A stretch of DNA of 64,000 bases from Fischerella sp. JS2 (GTDB lineage Bacteria; Cyanobacteriota; Cyanobacteriia; Cyanobacteriales; Nostocaceae): positions 5,829,724 to 5,893,723 of the forward strand of contig NZ_CP135918.1 in the NCBI RefSeq assembly GCF_032393985.1, in the 5' to 3' direction. The notes beneath the pieces are model-generated. The model worked only from the letters and a program-made list of their open reading frames with translations, was not told the origin of the DNA and did no database searches. The position numbers and the translations under genes were made by a program. Numbering within the stretch: position 1 is the stretch's first letter; the number at the start of each line of letters is the position of its first letter. Positions 18,022 to 26,761 of this stretch are shown one piece after another.

Positions 18022-18276
18022 ATGGCACTCGGTGATTTTTTTGGTAATATAATGGGCGGCAAGCAAAGACGTCGTGATGATGAGCGAGAATACCGCGATC
18101 GCGACGACGAAGACAGAGAATCCAGATACCGCGATCGCGACGACGAAGACAGAGAATCCAGATACCGCGATCGCGACGACGAAGACAGAGAATCCAGATA
18201 CCGCGATCGCGACGACGAAGACAGAGAATCCAGATACCGCGATCGCGACGACGATGACGATGAGGATCGCGATTAA
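18022..18276 (+). CDS. Low-complexity Asp/Arg repeat protein
   Basis: An 84-residue protein starting MALGDFFGNIMGG and then built of the 12-residue unit YRDRDDEDRESR repeated four times plus a partial copy. It is highly charged and almost surely disordered. A good AGGAG site precedes the ATG. The first 15 residues resemble those of small Nostoc hypotheticals and may be the only conserved part. No function is assigned. Confidence 0.6.
   Translation: MALGDFFGNIMGGKQRRRDDEREYRDRDDEDRESRYRDRDDEDRESRYRDRDDEDRESRYRDRDDEDRESRYRDRDDDDDEDRD
18091..18252. repeat. 36-bp tandem repeat carrying HIP1 sites
   Basis: Four complete identical 36-bp units start at 18091, 18127, 18163 and 18199, with a partial fifth from 18235. 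Each unit holds one GCGATCGC octamer, so HIP1 recurs every 36 bases. Exact identity of the units points to recent expansion. The length is a multiple of three, so the reading frame is preserved. Confidence 0.95.
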
Positions 18277-18406
18277 GTCATTGAGCGGTTATCACAAACA
18301 TAAACTGATAACTGCTCACTGATAACTGATAACTGATAATTGTTAAAAGTTGCATTGTTTGTCCACAAAGCATGTAGACTGGAAATCGTAAAGAATATGC
18401 CGGTCA

Positions 18407-18709
18407 ATGCAGAATCCTACACAGATGTCGCAGTCAATCCGCGCCCATTTATTTATTTCTGGCAGAGTTCAAGGCGTAGGTTATCGTTTTGCTACCGTCG
18501 ATACAGCTAGTCAGCTTGGATTAAGTGGTTGGGTGCGAAATCTTCCCGATGGCCGCGTAGAAGCTGTTTTTGAAGGTGTGGAGGAAGTTGTAGAAGAAAT
18601 GATTCGCTGGTGTCATCAAGGACCGCCTGCGGCGATGGTTAAAGATGTTGTTGTGGAATATGAAGAACCAGAGGGATTGAATAGATTTGAAGTTAGGCGG
18701 TTTGAGTAA
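18407..18709 (+). CDS. Acylphosphatase
   Basis: A small enzyme that hydrolyses acyl phosphates. The signature [10 protein letters not shown] holds the phosphate-binding arginine, and the asparagine in [17 protein letters not shown] is the catalytic one. The core is about 92 residues. A second start at 18425 ([10 protein letters not shown]) is closer to the family's usual N-terminus than the ATG at 18407. It is convergent with the emrB-type gene, which ends 9 bases away. Confidence 0.93.
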   Translation: MQNPTQMSQSIRAHLFISGRVQGVGYRFATVDTASQLGLSGWVRNLPDGRVEAVFEGVEEVVEEMIRWCHQGPPAAMVKDVVVEYEEPEGLNRFEVRRFE

Positions 18710-18718
18710 CTGTTGTCT

Positions 18719-20296
18719 CTAATGTGCCACAGCACCACCAGTCGGTTTGATTTTCTTGAAGAAAATAATTGCAATGCCACTTAGTAATAAAGAAATTCCA
18801 ATAAAGTAAAAACAATCATTGAAAGCCATCACAAAAGCCTCACGACGCACGATATTATCAATAGCTTTAATCGCTTGGTCTTGTGCTGTGCTTAAATCTG
18901 CCCCTCGACTAACAAAATATTGTGTGAATTGATTAATTCGTTCTTGAGTTGCTGGGTTATATAGAGATACTGCTTCTCCCAGTCTGTTTGAGTGAAATTG
19001 TTCTCGGTTCGTTAATAAAGTTGCTAAGGATGCAATACCAATCGAACCACCCAAATTCCGCATCATGTTAAATAAACCACTCGCTGAACCAGCTTCCTGT
19101 GGCTTTAAACCAGCTGTAGCAATAGAAGAAAGCGGAACCATAATTAAAGGTTGTCCCATTGCCCTAACAAGTTGTGACCACCGCAATTGATCTAATCCAG
19201 TTTGATAGGTCATTGTAGAATTCATAAAAACACTGATAGAAAATAAAGCCACTCCCACTGCTACCATTAACCGCACATCAATTTTTTGCATTATTTTGGG
19301 AATGAAAGGAATAATAAATAATTGGGGTATACCTGCCCAAATTAACACTTCACCAATTTGTAGCGGATTATATTGTTGAATTTGGGCTAAGTATAGCGGC
19401 AATATATAAATTGAACCATACAAACCTACTCCCAAGGATACGTTAACAATACTGGCTAAACCAAAGTTACGTCTTCTCAAAAGTCGCAGATTAATAAATG
19501 GTTGTCTACGAGTTAATTCAATCCAGAAAAACAATGCGAGAAAAATTGCTGCGATTATACTTAAACGCACAATCAATGCAGAACTAAACCAATCTTTACG
19601 ACTACCTTCTTCTAAAACAATTTGCAGGGAACCTAAACCAATTGCCATAGCAATAATTCCCCACCAGTCACCTTGTTTAAGTAAGTTAAGTTGGGGTTTA
19701 TCTTGCTTAATTCCGTACCAAACCCCAGCTAACATCAACAAGCCAGGAACCATATTAATATAAAAGCTATACTCCCAACTGAAGTTTTCTGTTAACCAAC
19801 CTCCTAATGTCGGACCAATTGAAGGTGCAAAAACGGCAGTTAGACCAAATGCAGCTAAGCCTATTGATTGTTTTGCGGGGGGTAAAGTTGTGAGTACAAC
19901 TGTCATGGCAATCGGAATTAAAACCCCTCCTGTAAATCCTTGGGCAGCACGGAAAATAATCATAGACATGAGATTCCATGCCCAGGCACAGCATATAGAA
20001 AAAAAGATAAATAAGGCAGTGTTAACTAACAAATACCGTTTTAAACTAAATACTCTTGATAACCAACCTGTTAAGGGAATGACAACAATTTCTGCGACTA
20101 GATAGGCAGTAGAAATCCATGAACCTTCTTCTAAAGTTGCCCCTAAACTAGCTTGGATTTGTTGCAGTGAAGCATTGGTGATTTGAATATCTAGTACCGC
20201 CATGAATGCACCAAGCATACTAGCTAAAACACCAATCCATGTTCTTAGTGGTATTTGTTCAGAGGAAGATTGAATAACTGCGTTTTGTTTCGCCAC
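18719..20296 (-). CDS. DHA2-family multidrug efflux MFS transporter (EmrB type)
   Basis: A 525-residue membrane protein with about 14 membrane segments. It begins after a GTG start and shows the motif A-like GWLSRVFSLKRYLL and the motif C-like proline/glycine-rich stretch GLTAVFAPSIGPTLGGWL typical of drug:H+ antiporters. EmrB partners use an EmrA adaptor to export hydrophobic compounds across both membranes; an EmrA-type gene lies two genes upstream. It is the last gene of the reverse-strand marR-emrA-MFS-emrB cluster. Confidence 0.88.
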   Translation of the reverse strand: MAKQNAVIQSSSEQIPLRTWIGVLASMLGAFMAVLDIQITNASLQQIQASLGATLEEGSWISTAYLVAEIVVIPLTGWLSRVFSLKRYLLVNTALFIFFSICCAWAWNLMSMIIFRAAQGFTGGVLIPIAMTVVLTTLPPAKQSIGLAAFGLTAVFAPSIGPTLGGWLTENFSWEYSFYINMVPGLLMLAGVWYGIKQDKPQLNLLKQGDWWGIIAMAIGLGSLQIVLEEGSRKDWFSSALIVRLSIIAAIFLALFFWIELTRRQPFINLRLLRRRNFGLASIVNVSLGVGLYGSIYILPLYLAQIQQYNPLQIGEVLIWAGIPQLFIIPFIPKIMQKIDVRLMVAVGVALFSISVFMNSTMTYQTGLDQLRWSQLVRAMGQPLIMVPLSSIATAGLKPQEAGSASGLFNMMRNLGGSIGIASLATLLTNREQFHSNRLGEAVSLYNPATQERINQFTQYFVSRGADLSTAQDQAIKAIDNIVRREAFVMAFNDCFYFIGISLLLSGIAIIFFKKIKPTGGAVAH

Positions 20297-20462
20297 AGTG
20301 GTACTCCGATGAGAGAATTGTAGGAGTGATACAATATTAAATTATCTGCATGAAAATAGAAGAGAAGAATACTAAGTTATCTCTGGAAGAGAGATGTAAC
20401 TTAAATCCGATTATTTTAGTATCTAAAAATACTATCTCAAAAATTAACTAAATTATATTTTT

Positions 20463-21737
20463 TTAATGTACTTTACTAGATATGATTCCTCTTTCTACAT
20501 AAATTGGACGTATTAATTGTCTTAAATTAGGCAACTGTTTCATAAAATATATAGAACCTAAAATACAAACTACTCCATCAATAATTAACGTATTGGTAGC
20601 ACCAATGCGGTCAGCTAAGGCTCCTCCTAATAAATTACCAAAGGGGATAGTTCCCAAAAATGACATTGTGAATAAACTCATAACTCGTCCACGTTTTTCA
20701 TCTTCAACAATTGTTTGTAAAACTGTATTGCCAGCAGCAACTTGGAAAATTGTTCCTAAGCCAACAAATAACATTGTGAATAAAGAAAGTGGTAAATAAC
20801 GTGATAAAGAAAAAGCTATTAATCCAATTCCTAAAATTGCAGGTCCTACAACAATCAATCTCCCAAGCCCTAAGATAGTTTTACGTGATGCTAAGTAAAT
20901 CCCGCCTGATAATGCTCCGACACCAGAAGCTGCCATTAAATAACCTAGTGTTTCCGCGTTTCCTTGTAAGATTTTTTCAGCAAAAACTGGAACGAGAACA
21001 GTATATTGCAATCCAAAAAAGCTAACTAAAGCTGATAGTAATAAGAGTGCCCGAATAGGTGGAAAGCCAAAGGCATATAAAAATCCCTCTTTAATTTGTT
21101 GTAAGGGATTACTCATACTTGTTACAGTTTTTTGAGGCTTAATTCTCATTGCTAATAAAGCAATAATGACGGCAATATAACTAAGACCATCAATTAAAAA
21201 ACAATAAGCCGCACCAACACCAGCAACTAACAAACCACCAATTGCAGGCCCCACTAACCGTGCCCCATTAAACATTGTAGAGTTAATGGCGATCGCATTG
21301 GCTAAATCTTCTTTACGTTCAATCAAATCTGGCACAAATGCCTGCCGTGCAGGCGCATCAAAAGCACTAATAATTCCTTGAAACAAACTCAAAACAATGA
21401 TGTGCCAAATATGAATCACACCAGTCAGCGCCAATATCGCTAACACCAATGTCTGGATCATTGAAAGTATTTGAGTGCCAATTAAGGTACGATGACGGGA
21501 AAAACGATCCACAAATACGCCACCAAAGGGAGCAAGAATGAAGCTAGGAATTTGACTGCTAAATCCCACAAGTCCTAGCATTAAAGGCGATTGGGTTAAA
21601 CTATAAACTAACCAAATTGTGGCAGTTTGTGTCATCCATGTTCCAATCAAAGAGATACCTTGTCCAGCAAAAAACAGACGATAATTTCTTGACCTTAGTG
21701 CTGGTAATAGCACCTGTTTTTGAGTTTGTGTTTTCAT
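20463..21737 (-). CDS. MFS transporter (12-segment, EntS/MFS_3-like)
   Basis: A 424-residue membrane protein with about 12 segments. The N-terminal part SRNYRLFFAGQGISLIGTW and the loop GVFVDRFSRHRTLIG are typical of the MFS_3 branch that includes siderophore and macrolide exporters. It lies between the EmrA and EmrB genes on the same strand with 166- and 225-base gaps, so it may be part of the same efflux unit. Export of a small molecule is likely; the substrate is unknown. Confidence 0.85.
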   Translation of the reverse strand: MKTQTQKQVLLPALRSRNYRLFFAGQGISLIGTWMTQTATIWLVYSLTQSPLMLGLVGFSSQIPSFILAPFGGVFVDRFSRHRTLIGTQILSMIQTLVLAILALTGVIHIWHIIVLSLFQGIISAFDAPARQAFVPDLIERKEDLANAIAINSTMFNGARLVGPAIGGLLVAGVGAAYCFLIDGLSYIAVIIALLAMRIKPQKTVTSMSNPLQQIKEGFLYAFGFPPIRALLLLSALVSFFGLQYTVLVPVFAEKILQGNAETLGYLMAASGVGALSGGIYLASRKTILGLGRLIVVGPAILGIGLIAFSLSRYLPLSLFTMLFVGLGTIFQVAAGNTVLQTIVEDEKRGRVMSLFTMSFLGTIPFGNLLGGALADRIGATNTLIIDGVVCILGSIYFMKQLPNLRQLIRPIYVERGIISSKVH

Positions 21738-21837
21738 GCAGGTTAATCTATAGATTTACCTAATTGACGATAATGAAAAGATTTCGCCCTCACCCCTCTC
21801 CATTGACGGAGACGGGAGTAATCGTCAGAAGGAAGTT

Positions 21838-21915
21838 GGGATTGGGGATTGGGGACAAGGTAAGGGAGGTGGGGAACTCACTGGCCCCCACTCCCTTGGG
21901 GGAGTGGGGAGAATA
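21838..21915. repeat. Dispersed repeat block
   Basis: The sequence contains ggggaactcactggcccc followed by the hairpin cccactcccttgggggagtgggg. It is the same core as at 29.34 kb and 35.28 kb. It is located between the MFS and EmrA genes. Confidence 0.7.
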
Positions 21916-21962
21916 AATAGTACAAATGACCAATGACAAATGACAATTGACAATTGACCAAC

Positions 21963-23435
21963 TTACTTAACTTTGACACTCACTTCCGCAGACATCCCTG
22001 GTACAATCTGTGATTCATAACCCTTGATGCTGTTTTGGTCAAAAACGATTTTGACTGGGATGCGCTGTACAATTTTGGTAAAGTTGCCTGTGGCGTTATC
22101 TGGTGGTAGTAAGGCAAATTGAGCGCCGGAAGCTGGCGAAATACTGTCAACACGACCCTCGAAAGTATGATGGGGAAAAGCATCCAGCTTGATTTCTACT
22201 AGTTCTCCCGGTTTCATGTTTTCAAGTTGGGTTTCTTTGAAGTTAGCGACAATCCAATTCTCGTTATCAACGATCGCCATTAACGGTGTTCCAGTTTGTA
22301 CTCTGTTACCAACTTCCACATTTTTCTTACCTACCCGTCCACTACTAGGAGCGGTAATATTGGTGTAGGATAGCTGCAATTGAGCATCGTTGAGAGAAGC
22401 TTGTGCTTGGCTGATAGCTGCCTTAGCTGCGTCATATTGACTGCGTTTCACGGAGGTGTCTTGTTTGGTAGCGGTAGCTTGCTGTAATCCTCCTTGGGAT
22501 GCTGCGAGTTTAGCTTGGGCGCTAGCAACTCCTTCCTGCGCTTGTGCTAGTTGGGATTGCGCTTTGGCAACTCCTTGTTTAGCAGCAGCTAGTTGTGCTT
22601 GTGCTTGTTGAACTCCTTGAACAGCAGCATTTTTTTGCGCTTGTGCCACATCATAAGCAGCTTTGGCTGTATCCAATTGCTGACGAGCGATCGCACCTTG
22701 TTGATATAAAGTTTGGTAGCGGTTATAGTCAGCTTGGGCTTTTTGCAAATTCGCTTCAGCTTGTGCTACTTGTGCTTGGGCTGCTGGAACCGCAGCTTGG
22801 GCAGAACGAACTTGAGCTTGGGCTGTAAGAATACCTGCTTTCGCCTCTTGCACTGCTGCTTGCGCTGTAGAAATTGCTGCTATAGCGGCGTTAACATTTC
22901 CTTGCGCTTGATTTGTCTGAGCTTTGCTAGTTTGTGATGTTAAAGCAATATTTGCTTGTGCTGCCTCAGCTTGAGCTTTAGCATTGGCTAGGGCTGCTTG
23001 TGTTTGCTGGACTTTACTTTGGTAGTCTTGGGGATCAAGCTTGACTAGCAACTGTCCCTGTTTTACCAACTGGTTATCATTTACCAGCACTTGAGCCACA
23101 GTTCCTGGAATCCGACTACTAACCTGGTGTACATGTCCTGCTACCTGGGCGTTGTCGGTTTCTTGATGAGTAGAAGCGTACTGCCACCAGCGAAACCCAA
23201 AACCACTAGCCGCAACTGCACCTACACCCAAAGCTGCCAAAATTAGCTTGATCGGTTTCTTACGCTTTTGAGGTGAAGCAGGTTGTTGCTTTTCTGCCTC
23301 CGGCGCTTCTGGTGTTGCTACTGGCTGGGTACGAGTTTTCAATTCTTCTAAATCTGTAACCAATTCTTTTTCCAAAACTGCTGTTTTGCTGTGTCCGTTA
23401 TTATTGTTGAGATTGGTAGTGCTTGAACGTTCCAT
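21963..23435 (-). CDS. HlyD/EmrA-type membrane fusion protein
   Basis: A 490-residue periplasmic adaptor. One membrane segment at about residues 64-85 follows a charged cytoplasmic N-terminus. Next come a lipoyl-like half (QVLVNDNQLVKQGQLLVKLD), a very long alanine/glutamine-rich coiled coil from about 130 to 340 (repeats of AQAQ), and the second lipoyl/beta-barrel part (NITAPSSGRVGKKNVEVGN). It should bridge the EmrB-type pump to an outer-membrane channel; no TolC gene is in the window. The coiled coil is long for the family. Confidence 0.9.
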   Translation of the reverse strand: MERSSTTNLNNNNGHSKTAVLEKELVTDLEELKTRTQPVATPEAPEAEKQQPASPQKRKKPIKLILAALGVGAVAASGFGFRWWQYASTHQETDNAQVAGHVHQVSSRIPGTVAQVLVNDNQLVKQGQLLVKLDPQDYQSKVQQTQAALANAKAQAEAAQANIALTSQTSKAQTNQAQGNVNAAIAAISTAQAAVQEAKAGILTAQAQVRSAQAAVPAAQAQVAQAEANLQKAQADYNRYQTLYQQGAIARQQLDTAKAAYDVAQAQKNAAVQGVQQAQAQLAAAKQGVAKAQSQLAQAQEGVASAQAKLAASQGGLQQATATKQDTSVKRSQYDAAKAAISQAQASLNDAQLQLSYTNITAPSSGRVGKKNVEVGNRVQTGTPLMAIVDNENWIVANFKETQLENMKPGELVEIKLDAFPHHTFEGRVDSISPASGAQFALLPPDNATGNFTKIVQRIPVKIVFDQNSIKGYESQIVPGMSAEVSVKVK

Positions 23436-23520
23436 AATTGCAAATTCTCCTGCTCCAGCGCGGAATTATAGAAATTATTTAGTAGTCGTAATATTTAACT
23501 AGGATTAATTAGAGATTAAT

Positions 23521-23539
23521 TACTTCGTATACGTACTAT
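23521..23539. promoter_or_regulatory. Candidate MarR operator upstream of the EmrA gene
   Basis: TACTTCGTATACGTACTAT matches 16 of 19 positions of the site in front of marR (24180-24198) and has a palindromic GTATAC core. It lies about 90 bases upstream of the EmrA start. The repetition of so specific a word in the two upstream regions of the cluster suggests binding by the local MarR protein. Confidence 0.6.
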
Positions 23540-23627
23540 ATTCAGAAAAAAAACTGAATCTAACTACACCCAATCGGGTGATATATGTCTATTCATAAAG
23601 AAAGATTAAGGTTGGTCATTTGTTATT

Positions 23628-23702
23628 ATTTATTCTCCCCACCTCCCCACCTCCCCATCACCCCATCTCCCTTACCTTGTCCCCAATCCCCAATCCCCGA
23701 TA
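23628..23702. repeat. Dispersed pyrimidine-rich repeat block
   Basis: Repeated ctccccac and ccccaat words (the latter a heptamer) lie between marR and the EmrA gene. They look like a reverse-oriented copy of the family seen at 5.6 and 21.85 kb. Confidence 0.6.
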
Positions 23703-24170
23703 TCATGACAAATTCGCGATCGCCTGATTAATGATGCGGGCAAACTGTTCGCGTTCAGCATGGGAAATACCTTGCATAGCTTGTTCACGCACTTCTACAG
23801 CCAGATCAGGCAAAATACTTTCTAGTTCTTTGCCAGCATCAGTCAGCCAAATCCGCCAGATGCGGCGATCGCGACAATCTCGTTCTCGGCGAACTAAACC
23901 CCGTTCTTCCATCCGATCCAGTACGCCTGTTAGCGTACCTCCGACTTGTTTAAGCCTTTCCCCAATAGCGGAAGTAGGTAAACCGTCTTCCTCCCATAAA
24001 CAACATAAAATTACCCAGTGAAAGGGAGTCAAGCCGTAGGGTTCCAGACGTTCTGTAAACTTGCGGTAGAGGAGTTGAGATAGCAATTTAATCCGATAGC
24101 CAAGATTGTATGGCGCTCTAGTTTGCTGCCACGACTCCAAAGCCACAGAATTTTTAGATGTAGGAACCAT
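23703..24170 (-). CDS. MarR-family regulator
   Basis: A 155-residue winged-helix regulator. The DNA-binding part reads LPTSAIGERLKQVGGTLTGVLDRMEERGLVRRERDCRDRR-like sequence (about residues 60-105, split here by description) with dimerisation helices at both ends. It heads the reverse-strand efflux cluster, the standard setting for a repressor of drug-export genes. A candidate operator overlaps its own upstream region at 24180-24198, which suggests self-repression. Confidence 0.9.
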   Translation of the reverse strand: MVPTSKNSVALESWQQTRAPYNLGYRIKLLSQLLYRKFTERLEPYGLTPFHWVILCCLWEEDGLPTSAIGERLKQVGGTLTGVLDRMEERGLVRRERDCRDRRIWRIWLTDAGKELESILPDLAVEVREQAMQGISHAEREQFARIINQAIANLS

Positions 24171-24179
24171 TTGAAGAAA

Positions 24180-24198
24180 TACTTAGCGTACGTACTAT
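24180..24198. promoter_or_regulatory. Candidate MarR operator upstream of marR
   Basis: TACTTAGCGTACGTACTAT lies 10-28 bases upstream of the marR start and matches the site at 23521-23539 in 16 of 19 positions. Binding here would block transcription or translation start of marR. Confidence 0.6.
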
Positions 24199-24226
24199 TA
24201 TCATAGCACTTATTTTTATGAACTTG

Positions 24227-24410
24227 TCACAAAAGCCATTTTTCCTCCTTCTTGACATCTTCCGCCTTTTTCTCTGCCCATTTAGTCAAAGTTTGAGATT
24301 GTTCTCGATACCAACGGATGAAGTCTTCGCCAGTAATTTTGGGTCGTTTTAATTCCAGATTTTTTGTGCTATGTAGTGAAATTACTGATGAATATGAATA
24401 TAGCAATCCT
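24227..24410 (-). pseudogene. Remnant: C-terminal end of an unidentified protein
   Basis: On the reverse strand an open stretch ends at TGA (24227-24229) and reads LELKRPKITGEDFIRWYREQ and then a charged helix ending EEKWLL. The composition is that of a real protein C-terminus (K/E-rich amphipathic helix with aromatic anchors), but no credible start or ribosome site lies upstream; the frame closes within about 60 codons. It is probably the tail of a truncated gene. Not recognised. Confidence 0.35.
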
Positions 24411-24435
24411 ATCTAATTTGTAAGAATTGTAAAGC

Positions 24436-24472
24436 CAAGCTCCCCGACTTTTTAGAAAAATTGGGGAGCTTG
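24436..24472. terminator. Hairpin, possible terminator
   Basis: CAAGCTCCCC (24436-24445) and GGGGAGCTTG (24463-24472) form a perfect 10-bp stem, with further A/T pairing in the loop. It lies between the end of the alpha/beta-hydrolase gene (24595, reverse) and the marR promoter, so it could terminate the hydrolase transcript; no long U-run follows on that strand. Confidence 0.45.
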
Positions 24473-24594
24473 TCTCTCAGAATTATTGAGCAATATCCTA
24501 AATTTGTCCTTTAAGTCCCCTTGTTAAAGAGAGACGCAAAAATAGAAGTTTCAGATTATTCTTTGCCGAAGATAACATAAAGAGGGACAATATC

Positions 24595-25680
24595 CTAACC
24601 CACATTCCCACTCAGCCATTCTAAAATTCGATTCCATGCCCACCAAGGATCAGGGTCTTGTGCTTGGCGTTGACACGCTTTGCTGCTAATGTAACCCACA
24701 TGACCACCAGAACGAGTAAGTAACAAATCTATCATTGGATTAGCAGCACAAGCCAATTGTAAATCTGGTATGATCGCTGGATCAAAAAGAGGATCATCTT
24801 CAGCATAAATAATCAAAGTCGGTTTTTGCAGATTTGGTAGTAATTGCAAAGCACTGCTGGCATCGTAATAAGCTTTTACCGAAGGAAAACCCAAGCGTTG
24901 AATGACTAATTCTTCATCAAAGCTCCAGATACTATTTACTCGTGCGATCGCTTCTGGGTCAATACTGTGAGGATGATCTGCATAAATTTGCCACGCCAGT
25001 TTTTTGAGATTACGTGCGATCGCCTGTTCCATATATCGACCAAAAGGCTGTTTGACTAAATAGGTAAGCGATCGCTTAGAATCCAGACTTGGACAAATTA
25101 CCGCCGCACCACCAATATCTTCGTCCTCTAAACCCAGAACCTCAGGTGATAGGGAGAAATTCTCTCCCCATCTCCCAATCTCCTCACCTCCCGACCTTAA
25201 ACTCACCGCCCACAGTGCTAACTGTCCTCCTAAGGAATATCCCGTAAACCAAAATTTCCCCGGACATCCCATTGCTTTAGCCGCCGCCGCAATGCGAATA
25301 AAATCTTCACCTTCGTACAAGCCATCGCTGGTCAATGTCGGCGATAATTGGGCTGTCCTGCCATGACCACGCCAATCAAATAATGCCACTGCAAATCCTT
25401 GAGCGTAGGCTTTACGTCCTAGCAGTTTGAGAAACCATTGATTATCAAACTCACCTGTAATACCATAGGTTCCTACGATCGTACCGCGAGGATTTTCAGG
25501 AATAGCTACCCAGCCAAAAATTGGTACGCTTTGCCCACCGATAAAAACATGTTCTTGATAAAGAGGTTCTGGGTATTTCGTTGTTTGTTCCCAATTACGC
25601 CCAGACCAAAGGGCGGTGTAGAGGGTCATTGCTACACCGTTTTGCAAAAAACGTGGCGGATTGTATGTCCAGTAACACAT
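24595..25680 (-). CDS. Alpha/beta-hydrolase (YheT-like)
   Basis: A 361-residue hydrolase. The nucleophile elbow is GYSLGG (about residue 147), the acid lies in YAEDDPLFDP and the histidine in RSGGHVGYIS. The N-terminal NPPRFLQNG resembles the YheT branch of putative esterases. Residues about 160-178 (SGGEEIGRWGENFSLSP) are encoded by a purine-rich repeat of the dispersed intergenic type, an in-frame insertion in a surface loop right after the nucleophile helix. The substrate is unknown. Confidence 0.83.
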   Translation of the reverse strand: MCYWTYNPPRFLQNGVAMTLYTALWSGRNWEQTTKYPEPLYQEHVFIGGQSVPIFGWVAIPENPRGTIVGTYGITGEFDNQWFLKLLGRKAYAQGFAVALFDWRGHGRTAQLSPTLTSDGLYEGEDFIRIAAAAKAMGCPGKFWFTGYSLGGQLALWAVSLRSGGEEIGRWGENFSLSPEVLGLEDEDIGGAAVICPSLDSKRSLTYLVKQPFGRYMEQAIARNLKKLAWQIYADHPHSIDPEAIARVNSIWSFDEELVIQRLGFPSVKAYYDASSALQLLPNLQKPTLIIYAEDDPLFDPAIIPDLQLACAANPMIDLLLTRSGGHVGYISSKACQRQAQDPDPWWAWNRILEWLSGNVG

Positions 25681-25741
25681 TCGCTCTAGGATTTAGTATA
25701 GCTTGGACTTATTTTTTAAATCTTTGAATTTTAATCTTTAT

Positions 25742-25772
25742 ATTAGATTTAAAATATTTTTTATAATCTAAT
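25742..25772. repeat. AT-rich dyad upstream of rpaA
   Basis: ATTAGATT (25742-25749) and AATCTAAT (25765-25772) form a dyad about 70 bases upstream of the rpaA start. It may be a regulator site or part of the leader; no known box was recognised. Confidence 0.3.
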
Positions 25773-25838
25773 GAAGCAATCTTTGTATTTCCCAAAGGTT
25801 CTTATTTATCCTTAATAAGTAGTAATAATTTTTTAATA

Positions 25839-26582
25839 ATGCCGAGGATTCTAGTCATAGACGATGACCCAGCAATTTCAGAGTTAGTTGCCGTCAACTT
25901 AGAGATGGCTGGCTATGATGTCAGCCAAGCAGAAGATGGAATCAAGGGACAAGCCCTGGCTCTACAACTTCAGCCAGACTTAATTATGCTCGATCTGATG
26001 TTACCCAGGGTAGACGGATTCACTGTTTGTCAGCGCTTGCGCCGAGATGAGCGTACAGCCGAGATTCCCGTATTGATGTTAACAGCGCTTTCGCAGACTC
26101 AAGATAAAGTAGAAGGTTTTAATGCAGGTGCAGACGACTACTTAACTAAACCATTTGAAGTTGAAGAAATGTTAGCGCGGGTGCGCGCTTTATTGCGGCG
26201 TACTGACCGTATTCCCCAAGCCGCTAAACACAGTGAAATCCTCAACTATGGACCCTTGACTCTGGTTCCCGAACGGTTTGAAGCAATATGGTTCAATCAA
26301 ACAGTCAAACTAACTCATCTAGAGTTTGAATTACTTCATTGCTTACTCCAACGACACGGTCAAACCGTTTCTCCTAGTGAAATTCTCCGGGAAGTGTGGG
26401 GTTACGATCCAGACGATGATATTGAAACCATTCGAGTTCACATTCGCCACTTACGAACCAAGCTAGAACCAGATCCTCGTCACCCCCGTTACATCAAAAC
26501 AGTATATGGTGCTGGATACTGTCTAGAGTTGCCCAGTGTTCCCCAATCAAGCGAAGGTATCCCTACATCAAAAGTCGATTGA
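25839..26582 (+). CDS. rpaA: Response regulator RpaA
   Basis: A 247-residue OmpR-family regulator: receiver domain (1-120; phospho-acceptor Asp near 52 in [14 protein letters not shown], lysine in [11 protein letters not shown]) and winged helix (about 135-230, [20 protein letters not shown]). The sequence agrees closely with what I recall of RpaA of Synechococcus, including [13 protein letters not shown] and [12 protein letters not shown]. There RpaA is the circadian output regulator, phosphorylated by SasA. It stands alone, as RpaA usually does, and is followed by a strong hairpin. Confidence 0.87.
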   Translation: MPRILVIDDDPAISELVAVNLEMAGYDVSQAEDGIKGQALALQLQPDLIMLDLMLPRVDGFTVCQRLRRDERTAEIPVLMLTALSQTQDKVEGFNAGADDYLTKPFEVEEMLARVRALLRRTDRIPQAAKHSEILNYGPLTLVPERFEAIWFNQTVKLTHLEFELLHCLLQRHGQTVSPSEILREVWGYDPDDDIETIRVHIRHLRTKLEPDPRHPRYIKTVYGAGYCLELPSVPQSSEGIPTSKVD

Positions 26583-26626
26583 TTCTGTTCGGACTGTTGC
26601 GTAAATGTTGTTAAATTAGTTTTGAA

Positions 26627-26667
26627 ATTGGCACTCGTTATGTTGTCGTCACTTCAAGAGTGCCAAT
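26627..26667 (+). terminator. Terminator-like hairpin after rpaA
   Basis: ATTGGCACTC (26627-26636) and GAGTGCCAAT (26658-26667) form a perfect 10-bp stem with a 21-base loop, followed by caagtttt. It lies 45 bases after the rpaA stop. Confidence 0.6.
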
Positions 26668-26761
26668 CAAGTTTTGTATTTATGATTGCGTACAGAAAGC
26701 GATCGCTTTTGGTATAGATTGGGAATCAACTTAATAATTATCAGTTATTGCTCACTGCTGA

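Noticed and set aside
18091-18252. CRISPR-like array
   Set aside because: Units are directly adjacent 36-mers with no spacers and are coding in frame.
18074-18322. Second open frame through the 36-bp array
   Set aside because: Openness follows from the repeat itself. No ribosome site; the other frame has AGGAG and a sensible N-terminus.
21963-24170. Reading the efflux cluster as a type I secretion system
   Set aside because: The pump genes are MFS proteins, not an ABC exporter, and no TolC or toxin gene is present.
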